A DNA stretch of 64,000 bases from Lineus longissimus. Taxonomy: Eukaryota > Nemertea > Pilidiophora > Heteronemertea > Lineidae. Position numbers and translations under genes: made by a program. Shown piece after piece: positions 12,043 to 27,300 of the stretch; position 1 is the first letter of the stretch, and each line of letters starts with the position of its first letter. The notes beneath the pieces are model-generated. The model made no database searches. It was given only the letters and a program-made list of their open reading frames with translations, and was not told the DNA's origin. The stretch covers positions 3,534,501 to 3,598,500 of the forward strand of contig NC_088309.1 of NCBI RefSeq assembly GCF_910592395.1, given 5' to 3'.

Positions 12043-13317
12043 TTATTTATGCTATAACATTACATTGCCATCAAGAACGCGACTTCCTTAGTAGTCTTGG
12101 TGAGATGTCCTGCTTCCTGTCTGGACGTTTGGTCGAATATATAAGCTTAAGAGCTCTGCGTAATTTCCTGGGTTTATTGATGTCTTAGAGCGGGTCACAG
12201 AGCTGTATACAGATCAGATAGGCTGACATTTCCTTGGATAGATCTGGAAGAGTTGTGGTGGACTTAGTTGTGGACTTCGAGGTGACAGGCTGGAATATGC
12301 ACCAGTCTTCAACTATGTTATCTCGCCACCTCTTCTTAACAGCATAATTCTGGCAGAGACCAAAGGTACCATACACGGAAATATGTTTCAGAATCTAAAT
12401 TGTCGTGAAAACTGGGAAACACCTTTGTACTCTGCGAAAGAAGGACTTCCAAATATCACTTTGGTTAATGTTGCGGCGGCAACTCTCTGCCCCCTGCTTG
12501 GGTTATAGCAAAATGCACCCTCAGAGGAAAAACTAATTAACTGTTGACCGCAGGTGACGTTCATGTTTCTGACCATTATTAAGCTATCTGAACCCTTGTT
12601 GCTTCCGTTACTACTCGAGTTTCCTGCTTAGGTGGTAACAAGATGCCAAGTGCCCTAGAAAAGCTCATTCAAATGTCAGGAGCAGCTGGGCTGAGGAGTC
12701 GTGTCTTATACAGGTCCAGGGCAAAACATGGGATGGAAGCTTTGACATTTGAGGACTGAACATCTGCTTTCCAACAGCAGTCCTAATGGACCTGGGGATT
12801 AGGGTCTTTAACCCCCTCAACAGTTTATTACTTGCTTAAAAAGTATCTTAATATCATTTGCCTATAAACTACTGATGTTATATGAGTTCGACATTAATTA
12901 GCTCTATATACCTAGTTTGAGTCAAAATGTCTCTACATCCATAATAAAATCAAATTACTTTTTAAGGACCTGACATTTCTCGATATGACAAATCTTGTTT
13001 CAAATGAAGCTCATCCTAATCCAGCTGTGGTACTTATCTAATGGTGAATCCATTAGGAAGATGACATCCCTTGGTCACACATGTATCTACCGTTGACTCG
13101 AAATATTAAAAGAGAGGTAGAGTGAAGTTGGAAAGCCATTAGGAAATTAACTGTTTGTTGATAAAGGCCTCAAGTAGTTGAATCGTGTTACAGTTGCAAG
13201 ACTGAGGCTTTTAGCTTAAGTTGATCATCTCATGTCTTCGTTGATGTCTTATGTTGGCTGAAGCCTCTTTGCCATGCTACTTATGAAGAAGAATGTCACC
13301 GGTACTCATTGATTTGA

Positions 13318-13387
13318 ACTTCTAAAGATGGTTGTCATTAACTTCTAAAGATGGTTGTCATTAACTTCTAAAGAAGGTGGTCATAAC
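13318..13387. repeat. 24-bp tandem repeat, 3 copies
   Basis: The unit acttctaaagatggttgtca plus ttaa occurs twice perfectly and a third time with gaaggtgg in place of gatggttg. Confidence 0.85.
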
Positions 13388-14165
13388 CGTAGCGATCATC
13401 ATTATTCCAAGGATGTTTTCCTCTCCACCACTCAAAGTTGCTTCATGACCTGACAGGCGATTAGAACACCCATAGCTGTCACTCAGAGATGGGATAAATC
13501 TCATCTAAGCAGTGATAAGTGAGGAGATAATCTGGATTAAACATGTCCCCATAGTCCATAGAAGATCTCCTCGCTGCCGTAAGTAAGCCTGCATCCGTGA
13601 GTCGTGGCATTGAATAAGAAGAGATTGTTCATCTGTTAAAGAAAGGTGCTGAGTCGTATCATGCATAAAAGAAGAATGTCTTCTTTAATCTTTGCTTGTG
13701 GGCAATGGTGTGCATAAGGTTTCCAGTCATGGGTTATGGTGATGTGAGTTTGATATTCTGATGCACCTATGGTGGATTTCCATCTGTCTTGGCAAAAAGG
13801 GACTTCCATGCAGAAGACATGATAATCAATCATGTCTCTAATTTTTCTAATGGCACTTATTTTCCATCGACAGCATATTTGGTAAGAAATGAGGAACATG
13901 AAGTCTTCGAAGGTTGCCCTAAAGGGATTCGTCTCTATTCCCATCTATCTTGTAGGATGACACACCTCAGTTGGAGGTCACACCATTGAACAAATTTTCA
14001 TATACAAATCGTCCATAGGGTAGCAGACTTTTGATAAATCGGTGTAGATGATGCACTGAGGCATGTACCTTTTCAAGGCATGTGCAAGCATCGTAGCGAC
14101 AACGAAAGCTGCTGATGACATCTCAAAAACGAGCTAACAGAGCCAGCAAATGATGTTACAATGAC

Positions 14166-14315
14166 GCATTGGATCTCGCGAGAGGTGATTGGTTTTGTTG
14201 TGGTCATTTCACCATGTTTGTTACTTTGTATTAAAACCAAGCTTCTCTTGAGCGCTGAAAAGGAACATGAGTGACTGCACCCCCTAGCGGATTCGATCAG
14301 CCACTGCCTTGTTGT
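14166..14315 (+). repeat. dispersed repeat, copy 1
   Basis: Aligns by eye with 36193-36333 in the same orientation. Shared blocks are ttggatctc-cgag, tgattggt-ttg, ttgtttgtt, aaaacca, ctgaaaag, gactgca-cccctag-gg and gat-agccact-cct. Identity is roughly 70 percent over about 145 bases, and weaker similarity may extend upstream. I see no terminal repeats and do not know the element class. Confidence 0.65.
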
Positions 14316-17300
14316 GTCAGTAGGGTAGCAAATGTGTTTGTCACTGTGGTTACTACGACACCATCACCATAATCACCATTGATATAAATTTCAATTATGG
14401 CCAGCTTACCTGAAAGAGAGTGAAATTTGATGACAATTTATCACGGTCATCAATCATCATTCCCTGGTATTGAATTGGCAGATATTCTCCAGGGTGTACG
14501 CTGATCAGTTTACATGTAGTGTATATGTTTTTATACAGGTTCTGGTGTTGTGGTGTTCGAGGACCACACCTACATAATCAGGGTTAATTTAGTCCAAGAG
14601 ATAGTTAAATATGCAGACTTGGACTTTGCCCCATCCCATATAGCATCTAAAATTGCTGCATGTGCATCCTGAGATTTATATCTTGGGGTGCCAGAAACCT
14701 TTCTGGTTGGAACAGTGAATAAAAAGATATGAAGATAAATAATCCACAAACAAACTATCAATGTCCGTCATCATTTCAAATTGTCAGGTTTGAATCAAAA
14801 GTATTCTATACAATCAAAACATGTTAAGCTGTTATTGTTTCTTGTCACCAAGTACCTGTATTTGAACAGCTGACACGCCTATTCTGTTATTAAAATGATC
14901 ATCAGCTTCATCAGAAATGCCACCATTGTAGGTTTATCACTGCCTCATCAACCATCCAACCATCATTACTTTGAACAGGTGACATCTATAAATAACAAAA
15001 TAACACGAAACAGCAAATTTTTTTCACGGTTATACGTAGCACGCCAAGATCTGATCAGCGTATAGATAGAATGAGAATATATTGCAATTGGCAATACCGT
15101 ATCCAAGGTGGAATGAAAACGCCAGTAATATTTCTAGCACATGATCAATACTGCGTTCGGAGCAAAAACGCCCGCTTGGCAGTTTTCTATGAGTCACACC
15201 GCATACCAGCAGCATACACAACGCTGATAGTTTGCTTGCTGGTGAGACTATCGCTGTTGACGTTGCTGTTTTGGCAGTGGTGATTGGTGGATTTAATTGA
15301 GTGCGAAAGATTGGAAAGATTGATGGCACGGAGAGTTTGTGCAAAGATTCATGAGTGGGAGTCGGAGTTAGAAGAATGTAGGATTCAAGACGGAGACCTG
15401 TGGATTAGGCTGGTATAGACAGGTTTAGTCACCGACGCTTGGTAAATCCGTCAGCTACGACCATGTGCTCTCAGTAGCTTGGGTACATATAAAATGTGAA
15501 AGCAATGATGCCGTTTGCATTCTGATTCTTGCAAAGGAGGAGTTGTTGACTGTGGGAGTATTCATAAATTCACATCCGTGAAACCTTTCTGAAAATTTCT
15601 GTGCTGTGGAATATTGTGGATTTATTTTGTGACATGGCACTCGGGATGTCAGGTAGTTCAACCAAATAATGCTTTGATGTAAAATTTCCATTAGATTAAT
15701 GAGGAACTAATCCCACATGTATTGGTAATCTAGCAAGAAGATAGTTCACTACGTGTAGCTAGTTTATGGTAGACGTGGGTCCTTAGGGCTAGATTATAAG
15801 CATCGGTTTAGGTTTTGCTCATTCTCAGATCTTGAATCTCATCATCTCTGCCAGTCGAGGACTGTTTCTGGATCCATTGCAGAATCAGTAACTCCAAAAC
15901 TATTGCAGAACTAATAGCTTCCAATTCTACTATAGCTGCATAGGTCAGCCAAGAATCTTCGATTTTGTAGAACGATTATATTCCGATACACTTTCATACT
16001 GTCAGTCATGTCAGTGCATTCATCTTGTGCATCCGTGTGCAATAAGTGCTATTCATATTGCACCTTACGGGAGTAGGATTATTCCAACTCAGTGCAACTA
16101 AATCATTCGATCACATTCTGTGATTGCATTACTTAAGTTGTCATATTAATTTCCCATGCTAATTGACGGGGATATAGTTGAAATTCTATAAATATGAAAG
16201 AAGAGGTTGTAAATTTCATCATATCATTGAATTACATCATGAAGGAACAGTTGATTTGTTGAGGGATTTATGTGATTTCTCTACAGTGGTTTTTGACGGA
16301 TATGTGTCAGGTTGCACTGGCCTGCTTACTCATAGTTCAAGTAGCAAGTAGGCAAGTAGATTCTTGTCAAAGGTCATCTTACCAAATCTATCATCATTTC
16401 TCTTAAAGTAACCAGTGCGTTAAAGTTCAATCAATATTTTGAAGTAGAAACAAAAGTTCCAGGTCATCAGCGCTCGGGTCCTCCTGGTCACATTATATTC
16501 CACCTGCGGTTACTGGTCTTCAGAAGTTCCAGGTCGGCTTACCAATCAATATATTTCTAAAAATGACTGAAGTGACATTCCGGTCCATTACCATGTCAGA
16601 AACCCATTTACTCGTCCTCTCAAGCCCAAACATTTCAAACTTAGTTTTGGAATTAGTCAGGATTTTTCAAGTAACTTGCAAATTGATGAAAGTTAAAAAG
16701 ATTATGATGTTCTTGAACATCACTGACTTTTTGTTGCCTGGTGAACTTGGGAAGAAGCTGCGGTACATGTTGTTCTCAAATAGGTTTGAGATTTTCATGA
16801 CCATGGAAATATGGTAGAGGGAAATTCCTTTAATAATTCATAAGAAAAATACCAATATTACTCAAACATTCTTTAATACTGCACCTAGGGACGAATTTGT
16901 TGCCATATTGGCATGACATCCAAATGATATGGCCAGAACATGTCAGCTGGAGAAAATGGCCTTGCCCTGTGGATTGCTTCTCGGTCCAACTTGTCACCCT
17001 CTTGGTTGTTAATCACAGTAACTCTCATAAATCGAGCAACAGGGATGGCTGGTGTTCTTAGCGCTTTGATGGCCGGGTCCCTTGGGCATGTGTCTCGCCA
17101 AGTTGGATTGAGATGACGTCACATTCTAGCCATTTCTCATTGCGGCATCCTGATTGGATATTCTTCTTGCATTTTATCATCGTGACTTGATATTTTCATG
17201 AGAGGTGGTACAATCATTTATCAAAAAAAACTGTTGCTAACATATTCTAGTTTAATTGCTAGCTTACAAATGAATGTGGTGTTTGGATCAACAAAGTGAT

Positions 17301-18489
17301 CAGAATTAATGAAGATTTATATTTTTAAGGATATATGGATAATTGATCCAGTTAACAACATCCTTAGCAAAATCAAAAACCCACGAATTTACACCAGTAC
17401 CATGTTGTGATTCATGATTTATCACGCTTGCTCTATCGAGATGCTAATGCTCGTCTTAATAGGGGATATCCTAGCGTGAAGAGGCTCAATAGGGCATGAC
17501 CTGCTGAATACATCTCTGATTTAATGCGGCTTTCACCAGTTAAAAATATCTGATAATTGTTCGGCTCGAAAGCAGTCAGGCGATGGGCTCCCTCATCAAT
17601 CTGGAACCACTGGTTGAGAACTAATGAGATCGAAATGACCGGCCACTCAACACAGGTGGAATTAACCCAAAGTACATGTTCAGTAGGATCCCAGCAATTG
17701 GAATTCTCAGTGTCCTTGCAGCGAAAGATCTCTCACAGATGAAAAGAAGGACGCTGGTTCAATAAATAAGAAGGAGGATAAAAGCCAAAAACTTAAAAAG
17801 TGTAGCTGTCACACTCTGCCCATGGTTTGTTAAAGTGCATTTTAATGTTAGAAAGACTGAAAAAATGCGTGCAATCTGAATGACAGAAATTAGGATTGTA
17901 GCCCGATCCTTGACCAGTTGAGCTACCATATCTACTCATTATCTATTTTCGAACAAGAATCTCGTGATCAACATGTAACTTGAAGACATTTTGATTTTAC
18001 TGTGGATGTTAGTTGGATCAATTAACCACGTATCATGAACACATTTTTTGCAGTGTGTTTAGAATGTGAGGTTTTTGTAAAGTGATAGGAATTCAATACT
18101 TAATGTATATTTAGCCATTACTCAACAGGGAATGATACGTGAAGGAGGGTAATTAGGTGTCCCTCTGAGTATATGATGAACAACTGTGCCCGATATCCTA
18201 GCCCTGCCTCCAAGAGCTAGAGGCAATAATGTATTTGTTGTACTCATCTGCTTCACCAAAAAAATATGGCAACAGCGAAGTCTTATTGAACCAACTGTCA
18301 TGTATAACTCTGTTGATAAGTCCTATTCCTAAATATGTGATGCACCATATTGGATTGTCTCAGATGACCGGCCCTGGAAAAAGTTGCACGTATGATATTC
18401 CAGGATGTATACATCGGCTCGGGCTGAATTCTTGAGCGAGCCAATCGACCAATGGAATATATCATACAGAATGCATTTCAGCCATCAGT

Positions 18490-18575
18490 ATGTGGTTGAA
18501 AATTGATTATGGTGTTGTGTATTTGAAAATCAAGCCAAGCCAATGTTGCAGGTTCGAGTCCTGGGAAGGTCGCCA
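18490..18575 (+). repeat. possible tRNA-related SINE fragment
   Basis: An exact B-box match (ggttcgagtcc, 18551-18561) is followed by ctggg that can pair with the preceding bases as a T-arm. A weaker A-box-like stretch (tggttgaaaat) lies about 58 bases upstream at 18493. No complete cloverleaf is visible. Confidence 0.35.
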
Positions 18576-21242
18576 GTTGTTTTATATGCTCCGGTCACCC
18601 ATCCAAGTTATGACCTCGCTCGTTTTGCCGAAGAACGGGATTATTTCCCATATGAGCGTGGATCGCATTTTGTTGAATCTCAACTCAAATAACAGTAAGC
18701 TGTTGCTAATAATAGAAAGCCTGTGGATAAAATGTGTTTCATAACATTATCAGCACATTCTAAATTTGCAATGCCCAGTGCACTCACAATGCAATAAGAA
18801 GTATGTCATATGTGGAGAGAAACGTTATTAGATTCCACGAGGGTGTTTTTCGGGCAGTGTGTACACAATCTATTTGTTTATTGTACACTTCCCACAAAAC
18901 TTATAAACTGATATACTGAACATTCATGTATTTCATTGGGCTCGGCAAATTCTGAACCTGATAAGTTGAACATGTTGACGTGAACAAGAGCTAGCAATCA
19001 TAAGCCAGGTTGACACTCTGACCATCAGCAACCTGACTTTTGCAACTGTGACCTGAATGCTGGATCCATAATGGCATTTCAAGGCAGTTGATGCAAGTGG
19101 TTATGCACAGGAGAATATGAATATGCCATCACAAGTCAGAAAGTTACAACACAGATATATCAACCCCAAAGCAAAAACCAATTTGTAGCATTACCACATT
19201 TCGCTTTCCGTGTACATTTCCTGCATATTGCTTATTTGAGCCACGACCACAGGATTGATATAGATTCTTTGTGTCTCCGTGGACCCATTAATGATCATTG
19301 ATTGGACACATGTTGAGTTTGAATTAATGGGTTGAAAAAACACGAGATTGGGTTCGGTCATAGAATTGGCTCAGCATCCCATATTATCCAAGTCTCGCTT
19401 AATAATGGATCAAGTGGGTCATATATAAACTTGACATCAACGATTGTCTGTTTTCTGTGGCTATGAATCCTTGAATGCTGGTTAATTATTTTGCAGCCAA
19501 AGGTTGGCGCAGTCATGTCAGCTTATTCTTTGTCAAGTACTTCTGTGCTCAGTGCAGGGCTATATGTCATGTAGAATGTTTGTAATGAGATGCTTTATGC
19601 TTGATTACATTTGTCCCAATGAGGTGCACAATGAAATCATTACTTCAGGATATCTTGACAGATTTCCGTGACACAACTAATGAATAAGTTGAATCTAGAA
19701 CATAGAAAGTTTTATACCTCAAGAAGTTTAAATTGATAAATATTGTCATGGGAATTGATGGATTTTCAGGAAATATGCAAACTTTCTAAACTCAGCTTGT
19801 TTTATTACAAAATGTCCCATATATTTCATGATATCGACTCCTCTAAAGGCTAGTTTATTCATGCAAAAACTCATTTCTTAGTCAGTAGCTTTAAACTAGT
19901 GGCAAATGCCTTTCTTGGGGGCAATTCATCAATTGGAAGCTGAAGATATTGGGGGAGCACTGACAGTTTAAAGAAAACAGGAAATGGGTCAGTGACAGTG
20001 AGAACTGTTTTATGGAAATGGTAAAACACAAACGAATGATCTTTGTTTCAGCTACATGTGACAACTAACAGTGCTTTTGACCAATAAGAAGATTGCTCCT
20101 CTGTAGATGAAACCAGTCATGGTGGGTTTGTTATTTATTGCAGTTGCACTGACATCTGATTCTTGCAGGCACCTGTGTGATCACTGTAGAAGAGAGATTT
20201 TTGTCTCATATGATAATTATTGCAGGTCACTGCAATAAAACGAAAACCTCTTCTTTGCAAGGAAGTTAAGCAACAGTCCGATGTTGTTTGGTAAGATGAA
20301 TCAGCCTCTGAGGCGTGAGCTTGGCCAGTCAGTGGAACCATTGAGGAGCTGTTTCTTTGGAATCTATTGAGTCAAGAGATAGACATCAACTTGGACATTA
20401 TTAGCTTTGAGCGTGACATCGAGGGTTTGTATTGTAAGAAAGAAACCAGAGACCAAGATGTCTAGCCCCAAAGCTTCAAAGCGATCATTTGTCTCAATAG
20501 CACCATGGTAATTGTAGTCAAACCAATCAAAAGATAGGGTTGCTGTGTCAGGACTGGTAAAGTTCACAGCTACAAATGGCCATCACGAATATCTGAAGAA
20601 GGAGATCAGATAGTCTGCCTACTTCAAATCTGCTAGCATTTCTTTCAACTATCCACTGCATACTTACACAGTCTAGTAGTGCCCCTAATTGGCAATCTCA
20701 GACTTTGAGTGTTCCCTACAAGTCTGAATGACATTCTGTGAACTTGTGTGTCCTTTACATGAAGGAAGTGTGATCAAAGGAGTCTATTTAGCCTAAAGGC
20801 ATTCTCAAGGATGAATAAAGTTGAATCAAGGACTTGACATTATGATTTTTTTTCAATATTGCTACACCTTGGGCACAGCATCTTCCTAATGGACTACGCC
20901 GGAGGGGTTGTTTACTGAAAGTGCTCTTCCAAGTAACACTCTTCTGTTGTTAGGTTCCAAATTCAAGCAATTCCTGTCGGTGTGCTCTTCTAACAGACTG
21001 CAGTGAACTAGAAGAATCTGACTGATTGGGACAAGCTGTAGCTGTCTATAAGCTGTAGCAAGTCTTGGAGAGAACATTTTGTTGCACTCACCGACAAGAT
21101 TGCTGGAGGCAAATTGTTGAAATGGAGTGGGTTCTACACATCTGCAGAGGTCTTTATTTCCATAATAACCTTACCTAGCTAAACACCTCTGTGTCTGTTC
21201 TGCCGGCATTTGGGAGTTGTGTGGCAGTGCTGAGACATGTGC

Positions 21243-21335
21243 TTAACATTTGGCTCGACTATGCTGAACCTTAACATTTGAATATGTTATGCTGAACCTT
21301 AACATTTGGATATTTTTTGCTGAACCTAAACATTT
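21243..21335. repeat. short degenerate tandem repeat, about 28-bp period
   Basis: Three copies of a unit containing gctgaacc-taacatttg, separated by 28-29 bases and diverging rightward. Confidence 0.7.
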
Positions 21336-24300
21336 TGATAAGTTCTGGTCAAAATTTTTGATAGGTTTCACTCTGTCTCCCAAACTGATTAATTTTGGAC
21401 TTACTTGTTTATATGAATGCATTAAGAGTTTAAGTGAAAGTGACGTCCTCTTCATCAGAAGTCGAGACTTAGCCAAGTTTTGTTTCACGAACTACACCAT
21501 CAGCAACACAGTCAACCTCTTTCAAATCGCAGCGATAATTAGGTAGTCACTTCATCTTCCCTGGATTAGACTAAGAAATTGCTTTCCGATCAATTTCCAA
21601 AATGTCATAAGGCTGATTGGTATATAATGTTGCATTGTAGTAGATTTATATTTGATAACAGTGTAATGGAATGCGATGGACATGAATAACAATAGTGGTT
21701 AGACTTCAAGTGATATGGATGCAAGGGAATGAAACAGTCTGGACTGATGAATTCAGAATTGAGCAGATTTTGGCAATATTGTTGGATTTTTTTCAACTCT
21801 GAAGCAGGATGCATGTCTATCGGTATGTCAAGTCTTTTGTCAAGGTATGATTTTATTTCTTATTCTTTGATAGTTAGGTTTACTGTTTCCAGTCAAAGAG
21901 GTATTTGAAATGTGATGGCTTTTTGCCTCACTGAAATGGTATAATTACATTGAACCTCGTCCATGTTTCCTGTTCCTGCCTAAGGAATAGATGAACCAAA
22001 AGTTTCTTTTTGCACTTGGTCTTGTAAGTTCAAATCAACATGAATTCAAATGGGAATTTAGTATTCTGCTGATGTCATTGTCGTTGGTTCAGAGTTGTCT
22101 CCCCTGATCATGTAATATTCATCCCTACGTTACCCTGGTCGAGAAATTCGATACACTTAGCAACAACAGAATTAGTTTCTCCTCACAGTGCATTGGAATG
22201 AAAGATGTTGGTACTGTAAGCGACACATAAATGTACATTCAATTTATTTATTCTTAGAGATCTATTCTTATTTGCTATTGCAGATACTTGTTATTGCCAA
22301 TTGTAAATAATTTCTTGATTATGGTTATGATATGATATCAGCATGCATGAAACTATTCTGTTTTATCTGCTCTTACACAATATAGCATAAAATTCTTTCA
22401 AGATACTGCTTCTACAGATATTGCATTTTATTATCACCTTTGCTGAGAGCTGAGCATTTGCTACACCGTGTATGTGTCCAGCCTGGAGATACATTTGCAA
22501 CAGATGACATTTAGAGAGCTTTTCTTTTGGATTTGACTGTAAGACTGGCCGCTTTTGTCATAATACCAGATTATAGTTGAAGATAAGGGCAGATGACATG
22601 CCAGACTCCAGGCTAACTGTTGACATAAGAAGGCTATAGCTTTGCCTATGAAATGCTGACCTTTTGTAGCGGCCATTCTTATGGACATGTCCATGATATT
22701 TTTGTTGGTTGAAATGGTGTTTACGATACAATAAGGAGTGGGGCGGCTCTAGATACTGAACGTCACCAGTCACCAGCATCATCCAATTGTCACACAGATG
22801 TGGCTGACATTAGAAAAACCCAGCAAAAGCATCAAGGCCCTATAAACCCCAAAAGCATTTTTGCTGCTAATTCATACTTACTGGTACTGAGAGAAGAAGA
22901 CCAGCCTGTGGCTTTATGATGTCCTGCTCCTGAGACAAATGCCGAATTTTCAAACAACACATATAGCGTGAAGTAGAACTAAGGATGTTTACAATGTTGT
23001 TGCAGTTGGTAAAAGTAATCAACATGCTGTAATGCAGGAATGCACTCCAGGGGAATATTCACCATGAGAACCAACACCCGTAGATTACTTCTGGGGCACG
23101 ATTGTGATTGCAGTCTGACCAGAGTGTTGATGACTATGGACAAACTCGGTCTCTTTGGAATTACCCTTGTGCCTTGCTTGATGACTTCTCCCAACTTGTT
23201 GATAGCAGTTTTAATGAATGCATTCCCTTTTGGGGGGAGTGAAGCAGATAGCAAGATTCTACAGTTGATTGCTGTTCTCAATTATTCCAAGTACTCCCCT
23301 GGTGATTTGTAAACTGTTTACGAAGTACATATTTCATGAGTTGCTTTACCACTTTATCACAAACAAAATAGATGCACATTCAAACGGTACTTCTGAAAAG
23401 CTGTGTTCGACTTCAGTCATGACAGGAATTTCCCGACTCTATCTCCTGCCAGTTCCCGACCATGCAAATCTGACACTTACTCTACCTCAGCAAAGATCTT
23501 GGAGATATTTTGGATTTTACATGTCGAGCAAGCTACTCGACGATCTTTTCTAGGGAATGAGAGTCGGTCTGATGGAGGCAACCAGAAGCAGTGTGGCATA
23601 CTGATTATCTCAAATGATTACCGTGTAATACCACAATCAACACCTCCTACCGTCTCACTAATGATCAGAATACAATTCCCTTTACGGCCTCTGTAATTGT
23701 CAATTACTCAGCGTCATGCATGGCGCCTGTGATTGGTGGCAATCCTGCTATGATGACGGTCGATTGAACTGCAAACTGATCACAGAGACAGTTCTGAGGA
23801 ACTGTATGTGTGGAACTGTCAATCAGGTCCTAAAAGCATGGTCAATACGATGTATTGTAGTGTGGGACAAAACGTGTCATCCGTGCTGTCAGTCACATCC
23901 AGAATCATTTGCCAGATTTCTTTGATCGAGCATGGAACACAAACACTAGATAAATGCAATGTGAGAATGGAAGACTTAGAGTTGCTCATATGTAATAATG
24001 TTAAAAGATTTTCACATGAACATTTTCATGAGATTGATGTATGAGTAAAGTTTGTTGATTATGAAAGAAGTGGCTTCCTCAACCTGAAAGAAATTGGTGT
24101 TTACAGAGGGCATCAAATCTTTTCATGATTGCACATTAAACAAGTATTTTAATAGATAAATTATAGTCGCCCTCTTTAAAAAGTAAACATCATTGAAACT
24201 GATTGCTCTTGATACAGCTCATAAATGCAATAGGAAAGGAGCCATGATGGTGCCAGCTTCTCTTGAACATAAAGCAAACGCGGGTTGTTGTTTCATGCAT

Positions 24301-27300
24301 CAAAACTGTACACCCAAAGTTGTCACTCATGAAACCATACAGTAGGATCTACATGTTGTTGTAGTCAGGATTTATGAGGAAGAGAAAGTCACTATTATAA
24401 GACACAATATGTATTCATTAGTGTTGCAAAGTAAAGTTGGACTTCTGTTCAAAATTTCATGCACTCTTTGCATCTGATGCACACCATGCATGATATGCTA
24501 GAAGAGGAGAATCTGCTTTCATGATGCAGAAGAGGCTATCATCTTAAGGATGGACGATGAGGTGAGACATTTTTGAACATCTTGTTTGTTATCTTCTTAA
24601 TGGTGTTTGAATGTTGGATGTGAGGAATTGGGCAGTAGCCACAGGATGTTATTCTCCAGTCTTTCATTTCTTCTTTGAGAAGTTTTCAAAGATTTCATCT
24701 TCCAACATTGGAGAGGTAAGAAAACCCCTTGTAACAACTGGCAGATTTCTAATCGACTGCTACCATTAACAGAGATATCTTTCAACAAGGCAGTCTTGTC
24801 CATTGCATCTATTTTGGGACAGACTTGTCTGCTTGTCACTTGCTAATATAAAGTAATAACATGATACTCTCAACACTTGATCCATATTCATACAGACATG
24901 CAATATCCAGCCAGACTTCCTCACATTATGTTATCCCAAGGATGGACTACCTGTCAAATGCTGCTCTACAACCAATAGAAGTGTCGAACTGTATGTAGCT
25001 TTGGCAATAAAAGTGCAACTTGTGGTGTTTTGAAAGGAAATCGTTTGCCAAGCTTTCTCCCTGGAATATCAATTGACATTTAGTTATTCCTGAACATTTG
25101 GATGTGTCAGAATTCTACGAATTAGCAATTGAAAGGTACATCCTTGGTGTGTTCAAGACTGTTTGCCATCTTTCATTTCTCCAAAACAAAGCATTGATTT
25201 CACCATACAAACTAATAAAAGAACAACTTGTGGTGTAACTAGACTCATAAACATGCATGGCCAAGGAAAATAGCTGATACTTCCCAATAGTGGTTGCTCC
25301 AGGATAGTACTTTAGCAGTTTAATCAGTCAAAGCCATGCCTTGGCTGTAAGTCTGTTGTCCTTCAAGGCCCATTAGGTTGACCAATGGGTCATGAAAGGA
25401 TGGTCCAGCCTATCCTTATCAGATAATGCTCATAAATTTGTCATAGAAGTTCATGTGGTTATTAGTAGAAGACATCGATCATTGGAACTCTTCTGGGGTC
25501 ATCATCTGTGGAGAGAATGTCCACCACATTTGGTTTATTTGCATTGCAAACTTTGTGCCTGGGAAGTCGACGCTGATAGAGAGTTTACTCGGAGATGAGA
25601 TTGGGGATGAAGTCACAATGTCATTTTTCGTTGGCGTATTGAAATCTCGGACCGCACCGCCCTGGCCATAGGAAAATAACCCTACTGAAAGACCATTACT
25701 GACCGCAGGTGGATATAACCATCATAATCAGACACCTTGATACCTACACCGCACCAGAATCAGATTTCAGTGGGCACCCCCTCCTTTATACAAAGCCCAT
25801 TATGAGATCAGGTGCAATGAATGAATTTGATATTTTGGATACAATCTTGCCAGGTAATTAATGGTCGTCCAGGGATGCGGGAAGTGAAAAGGGAGTGATC
25901 GTATCTGAGGTTGAGGTGAGGAAGATTGATATCATGTGATATCCGTAACCTTATGGTATTTGTGTCCATGTGGAAGAGCCAGGACTATTCATCAACTCGT
26001 CAGATACTGACGGTCGGTCTAAAGTAGTATTCCTTGTTGCATGACAAAATAGTGTTGCTTCTCTTGCTGTGCAGTTAAAGGACTATTGGTTTGCCACCAT
26101 AAGACGAAGTTTAGCTGGCAAGCCTAGAATCCAACTCTCCAACCTTTGTTACCACTCTACCATGCCATAATGTCTTAGATATTATTTACATTAGTCAGAT
26201 CTTGATGAAGTCTTTATCACAAATGATAATTTTATGTCTTTATTTAGATGGTTTTTGTTCAAGATCCAATATGATGTGACACAATTTGTCACAATCAACT
26301 CCAGTGAAGCATTTTCCAATTGGTTTGGTTTAATTATCTTAGCCTGGTGTGGATCTTAGTAACTCTTCATATTGAAATATACCACAACTCTTTTATATTG
26401 ACATGGCTTTGTGCCAGTATGTAAATGATTGTTTGTCAGGTTTACCATCCCGAAGAGTTCATTACGACTCCCAGAACTACTTGAAACCTCCAACATCGGT
26501 TATTTTTTTCCCCCGAACTTTCTCAATTTTTCATCTTTCATTGTAATGTCTTTGTACCAGGCCATACTCTTGAGCAATCCAATAATGCTTTGAAAAAAAA
26601 ATGAAGTCAATCCATATCTGGACTTGGCCTCTTTCTTGGATGTTTTTATCGGTTTTCAGAACATGTATAGGGGAATGATAATTCAGTTTTGTCACAAAAG
26701 AATTATGAAAAATATGAGAACTCAGCATGTGGATCTGTCCAATCCAATTCTTCCCATGTCGCATGACTCCTGGCTATTCTTACTGAGGCAGCCAGATGTT
26801 GGTTCTCCCAGCCTCGTGGCTATAACATATCATCATGTCACTAACCTGCTCATGCAGAGATGGGTAAATTGAAAATCTTTTGGCAACAAGTAGGGTTGAT
26901 GCTGTTTTGACAGGAACCACAGGTTCACTGCTGGACTCATCCTAATGCTGTATTCATTTTTAATGAAATGAGAAGTTATCCTATTGTGTTTTAACATTCA
27001 CAAGGAATACCAGCTTAAATGAGAAGTGAGATACATCTTCTGGATTTCGTTGTCCCCAATCTGACCGACTTCTCATACCACAATATGCTGCTCATGTGCA
27101 CAGTGACCAATATTCAACTATTGATTGCATATTATCATTGTTAACAAGATCTCCTGTGGTATTGTGCAACCTCCCCAGATTCTCATTCATCACTTTGCAA
27201 ATTCATACATTGACATTCAGTCATTTCTTGTTTTCTAAACATTTTTTATTATGATGGTGAAATTATAGGGTTTGCTTGTGTGTGGGCAAGCGCAGTTTTG

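Larger units (their letters stand above)
7407..14165. other. non-coding stretch with SINE-like sequence and two unidentified coding-like segments
   Basis: Apart from the separately listed SINE-like element at 8836, the coding-like segments at 10289 and 11905 and a short 24-bp tandem repeat at 13318, I see no supported gene. Minus-strand frames at 12185-12376 and 12388-12576 are short and unrecognised. Confidence 0.5.

Noticed and set aside
22979-23312. Overlapping 100- and 90-residue open frames on opposite strands
   Set aside because: Mutual shadows without domain motifs or splice support.
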